DNA from: an uncultured Collinsella sp.
GTDB lineage: Bacteria > Actinomycetota > Coriobacteriia > Coriobacteriales > Coriobacteriaceae
Length of the DNA stretch: 6,234 nucleotides
Reading direction: 5' to 3'
Assembly (NCBI GenBank): GCA_937896835.1
Contig: CALBOJ010000044.1
Location: 1-6,234 of the forward strand
In this document: piece after piece, positions 1 to 5,863 of the stretch
Numbering within the stretch: the first letter of the stretch is position 1
Layout: each line of letters starts with the position of its first letter
Translations under genes and position numbers: made by a program
The notes under the pieces: model-generated
Told to the model about the DNA's origin: nothing
The model's database searches: none
What the model saw: only the letters and a program-made list of their open reading frames with translations

Positions 1-7
1 GGGATAG

Positions 8-41
8 AAAAAGGCCCGGGTGCCGTGGCATCCGGGCCTTT
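8..41 (-). terminator. Rho-independent terminator after rplX
   Basis: Read on the minus strand, AAAGGCCCGG pairs perfectly with CCGGGCCTTT. An A-C mismatch and a further 3 pairs follow, closed by a four-base CACG loop. The 3' arm runs into five T residues (complement of 8-12), three of which sit in the stem. This is a GC-rich stem plus U-run placed 26 bases after the rplX stop, so it should end or attenuate transcription there. On the plus strand the hairpin is followed by TGCTAG rather than a T-run, so it is mainly directional. A small extra hairpin (GCAAC/GTTGC, 46-60) lies between the stop and the terminator. Confidence 0.82.
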
Positions 42-67
42 GCTAGCAACTTGATGTTGCGGGCAGC

Positions 68-373
68 TTAGAACTTGTGGCCGCACTTCTTGCAGACGCG
101 CAGCTTGTTCTTGCCGTCCTTCTCGTGACCGACGCGGGTAACCTTACCGCACTCGGGGCAGACGAGATTGACGTTGGAGGCGTCGATGGGAGCCTCCTGC
201 GAAACGATGCCGCCCTGCTGGTTGGCAGCGTTGGGCTTGACGGCCTTCTTGACGACCGAAACGCCCTCGACAACGACCTTGTTCTCGGCGGGGAGAGCAC
301 GCAGGACAACGCCCTGCTTGCCGCGATCCTTACCAGAGAGAACCTGGACCTTATCGCCCTTCTTGATATACAT
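68..373 (-). CDS. rplX: 50S ribosomal protein L24, zinc-ribbon form
   Basis: L24 is an early 50S assembly protein that binds the 5' part of 23S rRNA near the exit tunnel. The 101-residue protein opens with the family signature: a KOW motif around residues 5-32 (KKGDKVQVLSGKDRGKQG). The middle part VKPNAANQQGGIVSQEAPI is also typical. The C-terminal third carries CPEC (Cys72, Cys75) and CKKC (Cys94, Cys97), a complete four-cysteine zinc-ribbon-like pair absent from the E. coli protein but known in many L24 proteins. The ATG at 373 follows a GGGGAG ribosome binding site after a 13-base gap from rplN. It is the last gene before a strong terminator, whereas rplE normally follows in the spc operon. 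Confidence 0.97.
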   Translation of the reverse strand: MYIKKGDKVQVLSGKDRGKQGVVLRALPAENKVVVEGVSVVKKAVKPNAANQQGGIVSQEAPIDASNVNLVCPECGKVTRVGHEKDGKNKLRVCKKCGHKF

Positions 374-386
374 ATATCTCCCCTAA

Positions 387-755
387 CTACAGGGTCTCGG
401 GAGCGAGCGAGACGATCTTCATGTACTTCTTGTCACGAAGCTCGCGAGCGACGGGCCCGAAGATACGGGTGCCGACGGGCGAACCATCGTTGTTGATGAC
501 AACACAGGCGTTCTCATCAAAGCGAATGTAGGAGCCATCCTTGCGGCGGATCTCCTTAACGGTGCGAACGACGACGCAACGGACAACGTCCTTCTTCTTG
601 ACGTTGGCGCCAGGGGTAGCCTCCTGGACAGCACCGATGAACACATCGCCGATGCCTGCATAACGACGCTTGGAACCGCCAAGCACCTTGATGCAGCGAA
701 TCTTGCGAGCGCCGGAGTTGTCGGCGACGTTCAGCATGGTTTGCATCTGAATCAT
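387..755 (-). CDS. rplN: 50S ribosomal protein L14
   Basis: L14 lies at the subunit interface of the 50S, next to L19 and L3, and contributes to intersubunit contacts; in other bacteria it is also the target of the silencing factor RsfS. The 122 residues match the usual family length. The protein starts with the nearly invariant MIQxQTMLNVADNSGARKI, which fixes the ATG at 755; the in-frame ATGs at codons 4 and 7 are internal. The central GSKRRYAGIGDVFIGAVQEATP and the C-terminal RELRDKKYMKIVSLAPE are also diagnostic. GGAGG lies 10 bases upstream of the start. In E. coli rplN is the first gene of the spc operon, and here too it is separated from rpsQ by a long structured gap. Confidence 0.98.
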   Translation of the reverse strand: MIQMQTMLNVADNSGARKIRCIKVLGGSKRRYAGIGDVFIGAVQEATPGANVKKKDVVRCVVVRTVKEIRRKDGSYIRFDENACVVINNDGSPVGTRIFGPVARELRDKKYMKIVSLAPETL

Positions 756-780
756 GGTAGATGTTCCTCCGAACTAAGAA

Positions 781-846
781 CCGAAGAGAGGTGCGCAGCC
801 TGTATACGGCCCGTGGTATGCAAGCCAGGCATACGCACATCTTCGG
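781..846 (-). promoter_or_regulatory. Long hairpin leader upstream of rplN
   Basis: In the 118-base gap between rpsQ and rplN the minus-strand RNA can fold into one extended stem. CCGAAGA (846-840) pairs with TCTTCGG (787-781), GTGCG pairs with CGCAC (838-834 with 795-791), then GCCTG with CAGGC, then ATAC with GTAT around a CACGGGCC loop. An alternative inner hairpin GTATGC/GCATAC is also possible. No T-run follows, so it is not an intrinsic terminator. The second TTCGG, overlapping the rplN ribosome binding site, could compete with the first for the CCGAA strand. Its place at the classical S10/spc boundary suggests an mRNA leader, processing site or protein-binding site. The folding was done by eye. 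Confidence 0.5.
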
Positions 847-873
847 AAACGTACAAGTCGTAAGAGCGACTGC

Positions 874-1134
874 TTATTTAGCGCGCTCGACGACCTCGAT
901 GAGGCGCCAACGCTTCATCTTGGACATAGGACGGGTCTCCATAACGCGGACGGTGTCGCCCACGCCAGCCGTGCACTCCTCGTCGTGAGCGTGCAGCTTC
1001 TTGGAGCTGGTCATCATCTTGCCGTACTTGGGGTGACGCTTGCGCTCGGTGATGGTGACAACAATGGTCTTGGCACCGGAGACGGAGGTAACGACACCCG
1101 TACGGACCTTACGCGAGTTACGCGAATCAGTCAT
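874..1134 (-). CDS. rpsQ: 30S ribosomal protein S17
   Basis: S17 is a primary-binding OB-fold protein of the 30S body, contacting 16S rRNA helices 7 and 11 and needed for early assembly. The 86 residues include the N-terminal core RKVRTGVVTSVSGAKTIVV (about residues 8-26), the basic ERKRHPKYGKMM stretch and the C-terminal family signature GDTVRVMETRPMSKMKRWRL (59-78). Length is usual. The ATG at 1134 has AAGGAG about 6 bases upstream, and the rpmC stop is 16 bases away. It is the last gene of the S10-type block; downstream is the 118-base gap before rplN, with no intrinsic terminator, so read-through into rplN is likely. Confidence 0.97.
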   Translation of the reverse strand: MTDSRNSRKVRTGVVTSVSGAKTIVVTITERKRHPKYGKMMTSSKKLHAHDEECTAGVGDTVRVMETRPMSKMKRWRLIEVVERAK

Positions 1135-1150
1135 GTTCTCTCCTTAGGTC

Positions 1151-1366
1151 CTACTCGGCGACAGCGGACTTCTCCGCTGCGATCTCGCGGGCGCGCTGCT
1201 CCGTGAGGACGCGAGCGATGTCCTTCTTCACGGTGTTGACGCGAGCGGTGTTGTCCAGCTGGCTGGTGGCCATCTGGAAACGAAGGTTAAAGAGCTCGGC
1301 GCGCATTTCCTTCAGCTTCTCAACGAGCTGAGCGTCCGAGAGCTCACGAATCTCTGCGGGCTTCAT
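1151..1366 (-). CDS. rpmC: 50S ribosomal protein L29
   Basis: L29 is a small two-helix protein at the exit-tunnel rim, beside L23, where nascent-chain factors dock. The 71 residues show the typical pattern: MKPAEIRELSDAQLVEKLKEMRAELFNLRFQ (first helix and loop), then the DNTARVNTVKKDIARVLTEQRARE helix, with a short Ala/Glu-rich tail. Its ATG overlaps the rplP stop by one base (TAATG). A strong AAGGAGG lies about 7 bases upstream, inside the rplP 3' end. The overlap suggests coupled translation of L16 and L29. Confidence 0.96.
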   Translation of the reverse strand: MKPAEIRELSDAQLVEKLKEMRAELFNLRFQMATSQLDNTARVNTVKKDIARVLTEQRAREIAAEKSAVAE

Positions 1367-1869
1367 TAGTTCTCCTCCTTGGCGGCGGCGGCGTCCTCAG
1401 CAGCCCACTTGGCCTCGAGAGCGGCCTCCTCAGCCATCTCCTTCTCGATGCGCTGCTCAGCGTTCTTGGCAGCAACAATCTTGGTCTTGATGGGAAGCTT
1501 GTGCTGTGCAAGACGCAGAGCCTCGCGAGCGACCTCCTCGGGCACGCCCTTGACCTCGAACATGATGCGGCCGGGCTTGACGACGGCCACCCACTCCTCG
1601 GGATTTCCCTTACCAGAACCCATGCGAGTCTCGGCAGGCTTCTTGGTGATGGGCTTATCGGGGAAGATCGTGATGTAGACACGACCGCCACGCTTCATGT
1701 AGCGGGTCATGGCAATACGAGCGGCCTCGATCTGACGGTTGGTGATCCAATGGGCCTCGAGAGCCTGGATACCAAACTCGCCGAAATGCAGCTCGGTATT
1801 ACCCTTGGCCTGGCCCTTCATGGAGCCACGCTGCACCTTGCGGTGAAGAATACGCTTAGGGGCAAGCAC
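1366..1869 (-). CDS. rplP: 50S ribosomal protein L16 with C-terminal extension
   Basis: L16 organises the A-site side of the central protuberance and contacts tRNA. Residues 1-132 align with the usual full protein: MLAPKR start, KGNTELHFGEFGIQALE, RGGRVYITIFPDKPITKKP, and a GSGKGNPEEWVAVVKPG segment near residues 84-100. Arg82 corresponds to E. coli Arg81, which the oxygenase YcfD hydroxylates there. The protein does not end after KLPIKTKIV as usual. It continues for about 35 residues rich in Ala, Glu and Lys, probably helical (residues 133-167). The start is GTG at 1869, sharing its G with the rpsC stop (TAGTG). AGGAGG lies 8 bases upstream within rpsC, and the MLAPKR N-terminus supports this start. 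Confidence 0.97.
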   Translation of the reverse strand: MLAPKRILHRKVQRGSMKGQAKGNTELHFGEFGIQALEAHWITNRQIEAARIAMTRYMKRGGRVYITIFPDKPITKKPAETRMGSGKGNPEEWVAVVKPGRIMFEVKGVPEEVAREALRLAQHKLPIKTKIVAAKNAEQRIEKEMAEEAALEAKWAAEDAAAAKEEN

Positions 1870-2579
1870 TACTGACCCCTCCTCTCGGAGTTACGACGAC
1901 GAGGACGGGAAGAGCCCTCGAGTGCAGGGTTGGGAACAGGCTGGCCCGGGAGCTTCTCGCCCAGGTAGATCCAGACCTTCACGCCGCAAGCGCCCATGGT
2001 GGTGCTGGCGACAGCCGTGCCGTAGTCGATCTTGGCACGGAGGGTGTGCAGAGGCACGCGACCCTCGCGGTACCACTCACGACGGCCCATCTCGGCACCG
2101 CCGAGACGACCGGAGCACTGGATACGGATGCCCTTAGCGCCGGCCTTGCGGGCAGACTGGACAGCCTTGCGCATAGCGCGACGGAAGGCAACGCGGCCCT
2201 CGAGCTGCTCGGCGATAGACTGAGCAACGAGGTTGGCGTCGAGCTCGGGGCGCTTGATCTCGACAACGTCGACGGAGAGCTGGCCCTTGGAGACGCCAGC
2301 GACCTTCTCGAGCTCGGTGCGGAGGGTATCGATCTCGGCACCCTTCTTACCGATGACAACGCCGGGGCGAGCGGTGAGGATGATGACCTTCACCTTGTCG
2401 CCAGCGCGCTCGATCTCGACGCGGGAGACAGCTGCGCGGGAAAGACGCTTCTCGAGGTACTTGCGGATCTCGAGATCGTTACCGAGGGTCTTAGCGTAAT
2501 CCTTCTCTGCGAACCAGCGGGAGCGCCAGTTCTCGGTGATGCCAAGACGGAAGCCGGTGGGGTAGACTTTCTGACCCAT
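1869..2579 (-). CDS. rpsC: 30S ribosomal protein S3
   Basis: S3 sits at the mRNA entry tunnel of the 30S head and, with S4 and S5, helps unwind structured mRNA. The 236 residues begin MGQKVYPTGFRLGITENW, as in the family. A type II KH domain spans about residues 38-108 with the loop GKKG at 77-80. The C-terminal domain includes FRRAMRKAVQ (132-141), whose Arg133, Arg134 and Arg137 align with the E. coli helicase residues Arg131, Arg132 and Lys135. The tail is Arg-rich. The ATG at 2579 has AAAGGAGG 11 bases upstream, overlapping the end of rplV across a 6-base gap. Its stop overlaps the rplP start by one base. Confidence 0.98.
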   Translation of the reverse strand: MGQKVYPTGFRLGITENWRSRWFAEKDYAKTLGNDLEIRKYLEKRLSRAAVSRVEIERAGDKVKVIILTARPGVVIGKKGAEIDTLRTELEKVAGVSKGQLSVDVVEIKRPELDANLVAQSIAEQLEGRVAFRRAMRKAVQSARKAGAKGIRIQCSGRLGGAEMGRREWYREGRVPLHTLRAKIDYGTAVASTTMGACGVKVWIYLGEKLPGQPVPNPALEGSSRPRRRNSERRGQ

Positions 2580-2585
2580 ACAGCT

Positions 2586-2957
2586 TTACGCCTCCTTTCG
2601 AGGAGCAACGACGACGGTGATGTGGGAAGTACGCTTCAGAATGCGAGAAGCGGAACCCTTGGCGCGGGGACGGATGCGCTTAAGCGTCGGACCCTCGTCA
2701 ACATAGGCAGCGGCGACAACCAGGTTGTCGGCACGCAGACCGTTGTTGTTCTCGGCGTTCGCAACGGCGGAACGGAGAACCTTCTCGACATCCACGGCGA
2801 CGGCGCGGTCGCAGAAGTGGAGGATGTCGAAGGCCTGAGCGACAGGCTTGCGGCGGATCAGATCGACCACCAGGCGGGCCTTGCTGGGGGAAACACGCAC
2901 GTACTTAGCGACGGCGCGAACCTCGGTGGCCTCAGTTTCAATAGACTTAGTTGCCAT
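2586..2957 (-). CDS. rplV: 50S ribosomal protein L22
   Basis: L22 contacts all domains of 23S rRNA; its long beta-hairpin lines the peptide exit tunnel with L4, forming the narrowest point where macrolides and stalling peptides act. The signature DEGPTLKRIRPRAKGSASRI (87-106) covers the hairpin and following strand. RVSPSKARLVVDLIRRKPV (21-39) is the conserved helix. At 123 residues it is roughly a dozen longer than E. coli L22, mainly through the N-terminal MATKSIETEATEV segment. I keep the start because AGGGGG lies about 10 bases upstream in the 14-base gap after rpsS. Confidence 0.97.
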   Translation of the reverse strand: MATKSIETEATEVRAVAKYVRVSPSKARLVVDLIRRKPVAQAFDILHFCDRAVAVDVEKVLRSAVANAENNNGLRADNLVVAAAYVDEGPTLKRIRPRAKGSASRILKRTSHITVVVAPRKEA

Positions 2958-2971
2958 TTACGGTTAACCCC

Positions 2972-3232
2972 CTATTTGGCCTTGTGGCCACGGAACGTAC
3001 GAGTCGGCGCGAACTCGCCGAGCTTGTGACCAACCATGGACTCGGTAACATACACGGGCACATGCTTGCGGCCGTCGTGGACGGCGATGGTGTGACCAAC
3101 CATCTCGGGGAAGATGGTGGACGCGCGGGACCAGGTCTTCACGACGTCCTTCTTGCCAGCCTCGTTCATCGCGGTGATACGCGAGAGAAGGCGAGTCTCC
3201 ACGAACGGGCCCTTTTTGAGACTTCTGCTCAT
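2972..3232 (-). CDS. rpsS: 30S ribosomal protein S19
   Basis: S19 lies in the 30S head with S13, near the A-site finger bridge. The 86-residue protein has the typical N-terminus MSRSLKKGPFVETRLLSRI. The core TWSRASTIFPEMVGHTIAVHDGRKHVPVYV follows, then the C-terminal signature ESMVGHKLGEFAPTRTFRGH. It is slightly shorter than E. coli S19, with a short Lys-rich tail. AGGAG lies 9 bases before the ATG at 3232, in a 32-base gap after rplB. It belongs to the tightly packed rplB-to-rpsQ block. Confidence 0.98.
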   Translation of the reverse strand: MSRSLKKGPFVETRLLSRITAMNEAGKKDVVKTWSRASTIFPEMVGHTIAVHDGRKHVPVYVTESMVGHKLGEFAPTRTFRGHKAK

Positions 3233-3264
3233 AAGTGCTTTCTCCTAAAACTCGGTATCCGAAA

Positions 3265-4095
3265 TTACTTCTTACGGCGACGAATGATGTGCTGGTTCGA
3301 GACCTTCTTCTTCTTGCGCGTACGAAGGCCCTTCGTCGGCTTACCCCAGGGGGTAACAGAGGGACGACCAGAGGTGTGGTTCTTGCCCTCGCCACCGCCG
3401 TGCGGGTGGTCGACAGGGTTCATGACGGTACCGCGGACGGTCGGGCGCACGTTCATGTGACGCTTACGGCCGGCCTTGCCGATGACGATGTTGGCGTGAT
3501 CGGCGTTGCCGACCTCACCGACGGTGGCGCGGCAGGTAACGAGGATGCGGCGCATCTCGGAGGAAGGCATACGGACGATAGCGTACTTGCCCTCCTTACC
3601 CATCAGCTGGCAGGAATTACCGGCGGAACGGGCGATAGCAGCGCCCTTGCCCGGCTGGAACTCGACGGCGTGGATGAGCGTACCGACGGGGATGTCGGCG
3701 AGGGGCAGAGCGTTGCCCGGCTTGATGTCGGCGTCAGAACCGGACATGATGGTCTGACCGACCTCGAGGCCCTTGGGGGCCAGGATGTAGCGCTTCTCAC
3801 CGTCAGCGTAGTGCAGCAGAGCGATGCGAGCGGAACGGTTCGGATCGTACTCGATCGTGGCAACCTTGGCGGGCACGCCGTCCTTGTTGCGCTTGAAGTC
3901 GATCACGCGGTAACGACGCTTCACGCCGCCGCCCTGGTGGCGGGTGGTGATGCGGCCGTTGTTGTTACGACCGGCCTTCTTGGGCAGGGGCTCGAGAAGA
4001 GACTTCTCGGGCTTGGTGCAGGTGATCTCGGAGAAATCGGAGATCGTCTGCCAACGCCTACCAGCGGAGGTCGGCTTAAGGTGCTTTACAGCCAT
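3265..4095 (-). CDS. rplB: 50S ribosomal protein L2
   Basis: L2 binds 23S rRNA domain IV, is required for subunit association and lies near the peptidyl-transferase centre. The 276-residue protein has the N-terminal OB-fold region (to about 120), the SH3-like domain with PGKGAAIARSAGNSCQLMGKEG (148-169), and the C-terminal signature MNPVDHPHGGGEGK with His230, equivalent to E. coli His229. The tail is strongly basic (KKKK, RRRKK). The reading frame is open for 25 further codons upstream. I choose the ATG at 4095 because MAVKHLKPTSAGRR is the normal L2 start, giving standard length, and AAAGGGA precedes it. That ribosome binding site can be paired with an upstream leader segment. Unlike in the standard operon, it is separated from rplW by 179 bases. 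Confidence 0.97.
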   Translation of the reverse strand: MAVKHLKPTSAGRRWQTISDFSEITCTKPEKSLLEPLPKKAGRNNNGRITTRHQGGGVKRRYRVIDFKRNKDGVPAKVATIEYDPNRSARIALLHYADGEKRYILAPKGLEVGQTIMSGSDADIKPGNALPLADIPVGTLIHAVEFQPGKGAAIARSAGNSCQLMGKEGKYAIVRMPSSEMRRILVTCRATVGEVGNADHANIVIGKAGRKRHMNVRPTVRGTVMNPVDHPHGGGEGKNHTSGRPSVTPWGKPTKGLRTRKKKKVSNQHIIRRRKK

Positions 4096-4098
4096 TAC

Positions 4099-4166
4099 AA
4101 TCCCTTTCAATAGGAATCCGTTAGCCATCGCAGACAGGGATTCGAGGTTCTGCCTCGGGTGCGATG
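4099..4166 (-). promoter_or_regulatory. rplB leader with paired ribosome binding site (possible pseudoknot)
   Basis: On the minus-strand RNA, CATCGCA (4166-4160) pairs with TGCGATG (4132-4126), enclosing a hairpin CGAGG-CAGAA-CCTCG (4157-4143). The loop segment AATCCCT (4142-4136) is exactly complementary to AGGGATT (4105-4099), which contains the rplB ribosome binding site four bases before the ATG. The two helices interleave, so together they would make an H-type pseudoknot hiding the site. AATCC can alternatively pair with GGATT at 4118-4114. This resembles the logic of known ribosomal-protein leader RNAs. It is inferred from complementarity only. Confidence 0.5.
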
Positions 4167-4175
4167 ACACCGGAC

Positions 4176-4201
4176 GTATACACGGTTCCGGGCGTGTCCA
4201 T
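4176..4201 (-). repeat. 26-base repeated element, copy upstream of rplB
   Basis: This segment matches 6041-6066 at 23 of 26 positions: GTATACACGG, then a four-base variable part, GGGCGT, one variable base and TCCAT (plus-strand reading). On the minus strand it ends in CCGTGTATAC, 81 bases before the rplB ATG. Its ACGCCCG half can also pair with CGGGCGT at 4213-4207 to form a 7-bp hairpin around a TATAAA. The other copy lacks this partner, so the hairpin is not the shared feature. It could be a promoter core (TATACG as a -10), an operator or an RNA-binding site. Confidence 0.7.
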
Positions 4202-4220
4202 TTTATACGCCCGAAACCTT

Positions 4221-4256
4221 GAGCTCTCGCCTCCCCTATTTGGGAGGCATGAGCTC
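4221..4256 (-). other. Strong hairpin between rplW and rplB
   Basis: GAGCTC (4256-4251) pairs with GAGCTC (4226-4221). After a two-base internal loop, GCCTCCC pairs with GGGAGGC (7 bp) around a six-base loop. Thirteen base pairs in a 36-base element placed 18 bases after the rplW stop is terminator-like geometry. However, the sequence after the 3' arm (minus strand AAGGTTTCGGG) has no U-run, so intrinsic termination is doubtful. A 3'-end stabiliser or processing site for the rplC-rplD-rplW message is equally possible. Confidence 0.6.
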
Positions 4257-4274
4257 ACTCAACAGCAGCGAGTC

Positions 4275-4562
4275 TTAGGCCTGGTTGCCAAAGACCTCGA
4301 TGGTGTCGCCCTCGGCCAGCGTGACGATGGCCTTCTTCCAAGAACGGGTCTTGCCGGCGACATAGCGCACGCGCTTGGTCTTGGGCTTGACCGTCAAGGT
4401 GTTCACGCGAACGACCTTGACGCTGAAGATCTCCTCGACAGCGTCCTTGATCTGATACTTGTTAGCATCCTTGGCGACCTCGAACGTGTACTTGTTCTGC
4501 TCCATGCCGGAGAAGGAACGCTCGGACACGATCGGACGGATGATGATCTCGTGGGCGGTCAT
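4275..4562 (-). CDS. rplW: 50S ribosomal protein L23
   Basis: L23 sits at the exit-tunnel rim and is the docking site for trigger factor and the signal recognition particle. The 95 residues start MTAHEIIIRPIVSERSFSGME. Glu14 in the VSER motif aligns with E. coli Glu18, the trigger-factor contact. KYTFEVAKDANKYQIKDAVEEIFSVKVVRVNT (about 24-55) and the tunnel-facing loop around PKTKRVRYVAGKTRSWKKA follow. The ATG directly abuts the rplD stop (TAAATG) with zero gap. GGGGAGG lies about 11 bases upstream within rplD. It is the last gene of the first sub-block, followed by the long gap before rplB. Confidence 0.97.
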   Translation of the reverse strand: MTAHEIIIRPIVSERSFSGMEQNKYTFEVAKDANKYQIKDAVEEIFSVKVVRVNTLTVKPKTKRVRYVAGKTRSWKKAIVTLAEGDTIEVFGNQA

Positions 4563-5189
4563 TTATGCAAGCACCTCCCCGAAGTGAGCGGCGATGTCGG
4601 CGGGCATCAGCACAGCGTTGTTGTTGACGAGATCGTAGGTGTTGGCCTCGTCAGCGGTGATGATGAACGTCTTGGGAATATTGCGGAACGACAGGTAGGC
4701 GTTGACGTCCTCATCGCGAACGATGATGGTCAGACGCTTGCCCTCAAGGCCAAGAGCCTTGAGCATGGCAACGGCAGCCTTGGTGGAAGGCTTCTCGAAG
4801 CCGTAGTCGTCGACGAGCACGAGCTCGCCATCGGCCAGCTTGGCGGACAGCGCGGAGCGCATAGCCAGCTTGACCTCCTTGTTGTTCATACGCTTAGCGT
4901 AGGAACGGGGCTTGGGGGCGAAGACAACGCCACCGTGACGCCACTGGGCAGCACGGATGGAACCCTGGCGGGCACGGCCGGTGCCCTTCTGACGCCAAGG
5001 CTTCTTGCCGCCACCGGAAACCTCAGAGCGGCCCTTAGCGGACTGGGTGCCCTGACGCCAAGAGGCCATCTGGCACTTGACGATGTGGTGCATAACGTGG
5101 ATGTTCGGCTCGATGCCGTACACCTCAGCGGCGAGCTCGGCCTCGGCGACCTTCTTGCCCTCGCTGTTCTTTACTTCAAACTTTGCCAT
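4563..5189 (-). CDS. rplD: 50S ribosomal protein L4
   Basis: L4 is an early assembly protein whose extended loop reaches the exit-tunnel constriction beside L22. In E. coli it also represses the S10 operon by acting on the mRNA leader. The 208 residues carry the loop signature GGGKKPWRQKGTGRARQGS (59-77), followed by WRHGGVVFAPKPRSYAKRMNNKEVKLAMRSALS (83-115). The C-terminal Rossmann-like part contains LVLVDDYGFEKPSTKAAV and IPKTFIITADEANTYDLVNNNAVLM. AAGGAG is 9 bases from the ATG at 5189, in a 46-base gap after rplC. Whether L4 regulates this cluster is untested; the structured rplC leader makes it a plausible candidate. Confidence 0.98.
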   Translation of the reverse strand: MAKFEVKNSEGKKVAEAELAAEVYGIEPNIHVMHHIVKCQMASWRQGTQSAKGRSEVSGGGKKPWRQKGTGRARQGSIRAAQWRHGGVVFAPKPRSYAKRMNNKEVKLAMRSALSAKLADGELVLVDDYGFEKPSTKAAVAMLKALGLEGKRLTIIVRDEDVNAYLSFRNIPKTFIITADEANTYDLVNNNAVLMPADIAAHFGEVLA

Positions 5190-5235
5190 TTAAGTGTTCT
5201 CCTTGGTATGACGCTGGGCTAAATGGGCTGGGCCC

Positions 5236-5856
5236 TTAGGCCATACGGATGGCGACGAGACCATTCTTGGCACCCGGGACAGCGCCCTTGACCAAGATGA
5301 GGTTCTGCTCGGCATCGATGCGGACAACGGAAAGGTTCTTGACGGTAACGCGCTCGTTACCCATGTGACCGGCCATCTTGACGCCCTTGAGGACGCGCGC
5401 AGGATAGGCGCACTGACCGATAGAACCGGGGTGACGCTGGAAGTGAGAACCATGCGTCATAGGACCGCGGCGCTGACCCCAGCGCTTGATGCGACCCTGG
5501 AAGCCCTTACCCTTGGAGGTACCGATGACGTCGACCTTCTCGACATCAGCGAAATCAGCGACGGTGACGACCTCGCCGACCTTGTGCTCCTCGCCGTTCT
5601 CGACGCGGACCTCACGAAGGAAGCGGACAGGCTCGACGCCAGCCTTGGCGAAGTGACCAGCCATGGGCTTGTTCACGTTCTTGGCCTTGATGTCGCCGAA
5701 ACCGATCTGGACGGCGTCATAGCCGTCGGTTGCCTGAGTTTTAACCTGCGAGACAGCGCAGGGGCCAGCCTGGATGACCGTGACGGGAACGACGTTATCG
5801 TCCTCGTCCCAAACCTGGGTCATGCCAATCTTGCGGCCGAGAATCATGCTGATCAA
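5236..5856 (-). CDS. rplC: 50S ribosomal protein L3
   Basis: L3 is one of the first proteins to bind 23S rRNA, and its loop approaches the peptidyl-transferase centre. The 206 residues contain ILGRKIGMTQVWDEDD near the start and SKGKGFQGRIKRWGQRRGPMTHGSH (114-138). HPGSIGQ (142-148) has Gln148 matching E. coli Gln150, methylated there by PrmB. KMAGHMGNERVTV (160-172) completes the family pattern. Two starts are possible: TTG at 5856 (MISMILGRK) or ATG at 5847 (MILGRK). I favour TTG because GGGA lies 7 bases before it, while the ATG has no well-spaced site; the choice changes only three residues. In E. coli rpsJ directly precedes this gene; here no S10 frame occurs up to the window edge. Confidence 0.97.
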   Translation of the reverse strand: MISMILGRKIGMTQVWDEDDNVVPVTVIQAGPCAVSQVKTQATDGYDAVQIGFGDIKAKNVNKPMAGHFAKAGVEPVRFLREVRVENGEEHKVGEVVTVADFADVEKVDVIGTSKGKGFQGRIKRWGQRRGPMTHGSHFQRHPGSIGQCAYPARVLKGVKMAGHMGNERVTVKNLSVVRIDAEQNLILVKGAVPGAKNGLVAIRMA

Positions 5857-5863
5857 GATATGA

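Noticed and set aside
2046..3029. Long plus-strand open frame of 327 codons over rpsC and rplV
   Set aside because: It is the antisense shadow of two certain ribosomal protein genes. Its Leu/Asp/Gly-rich translation is typical of reverse-frame GC-rich DNA, and it matches no family I know.
4096..4170. Longer rplB start giving 25 extra N-terminal residues
   Set aside because: The extra residues do not resemble L2, while MAVKHLKP is the standard N-terminus and has its own upstream AAAGGGA.
4164..5222. Plus-strand open frame of 352 codons over rplW and rplD
   Set aside because: Antisense shadow with low-complexity Leu/Gly/Asp composition; the minus-strand genes account for the coding signal.
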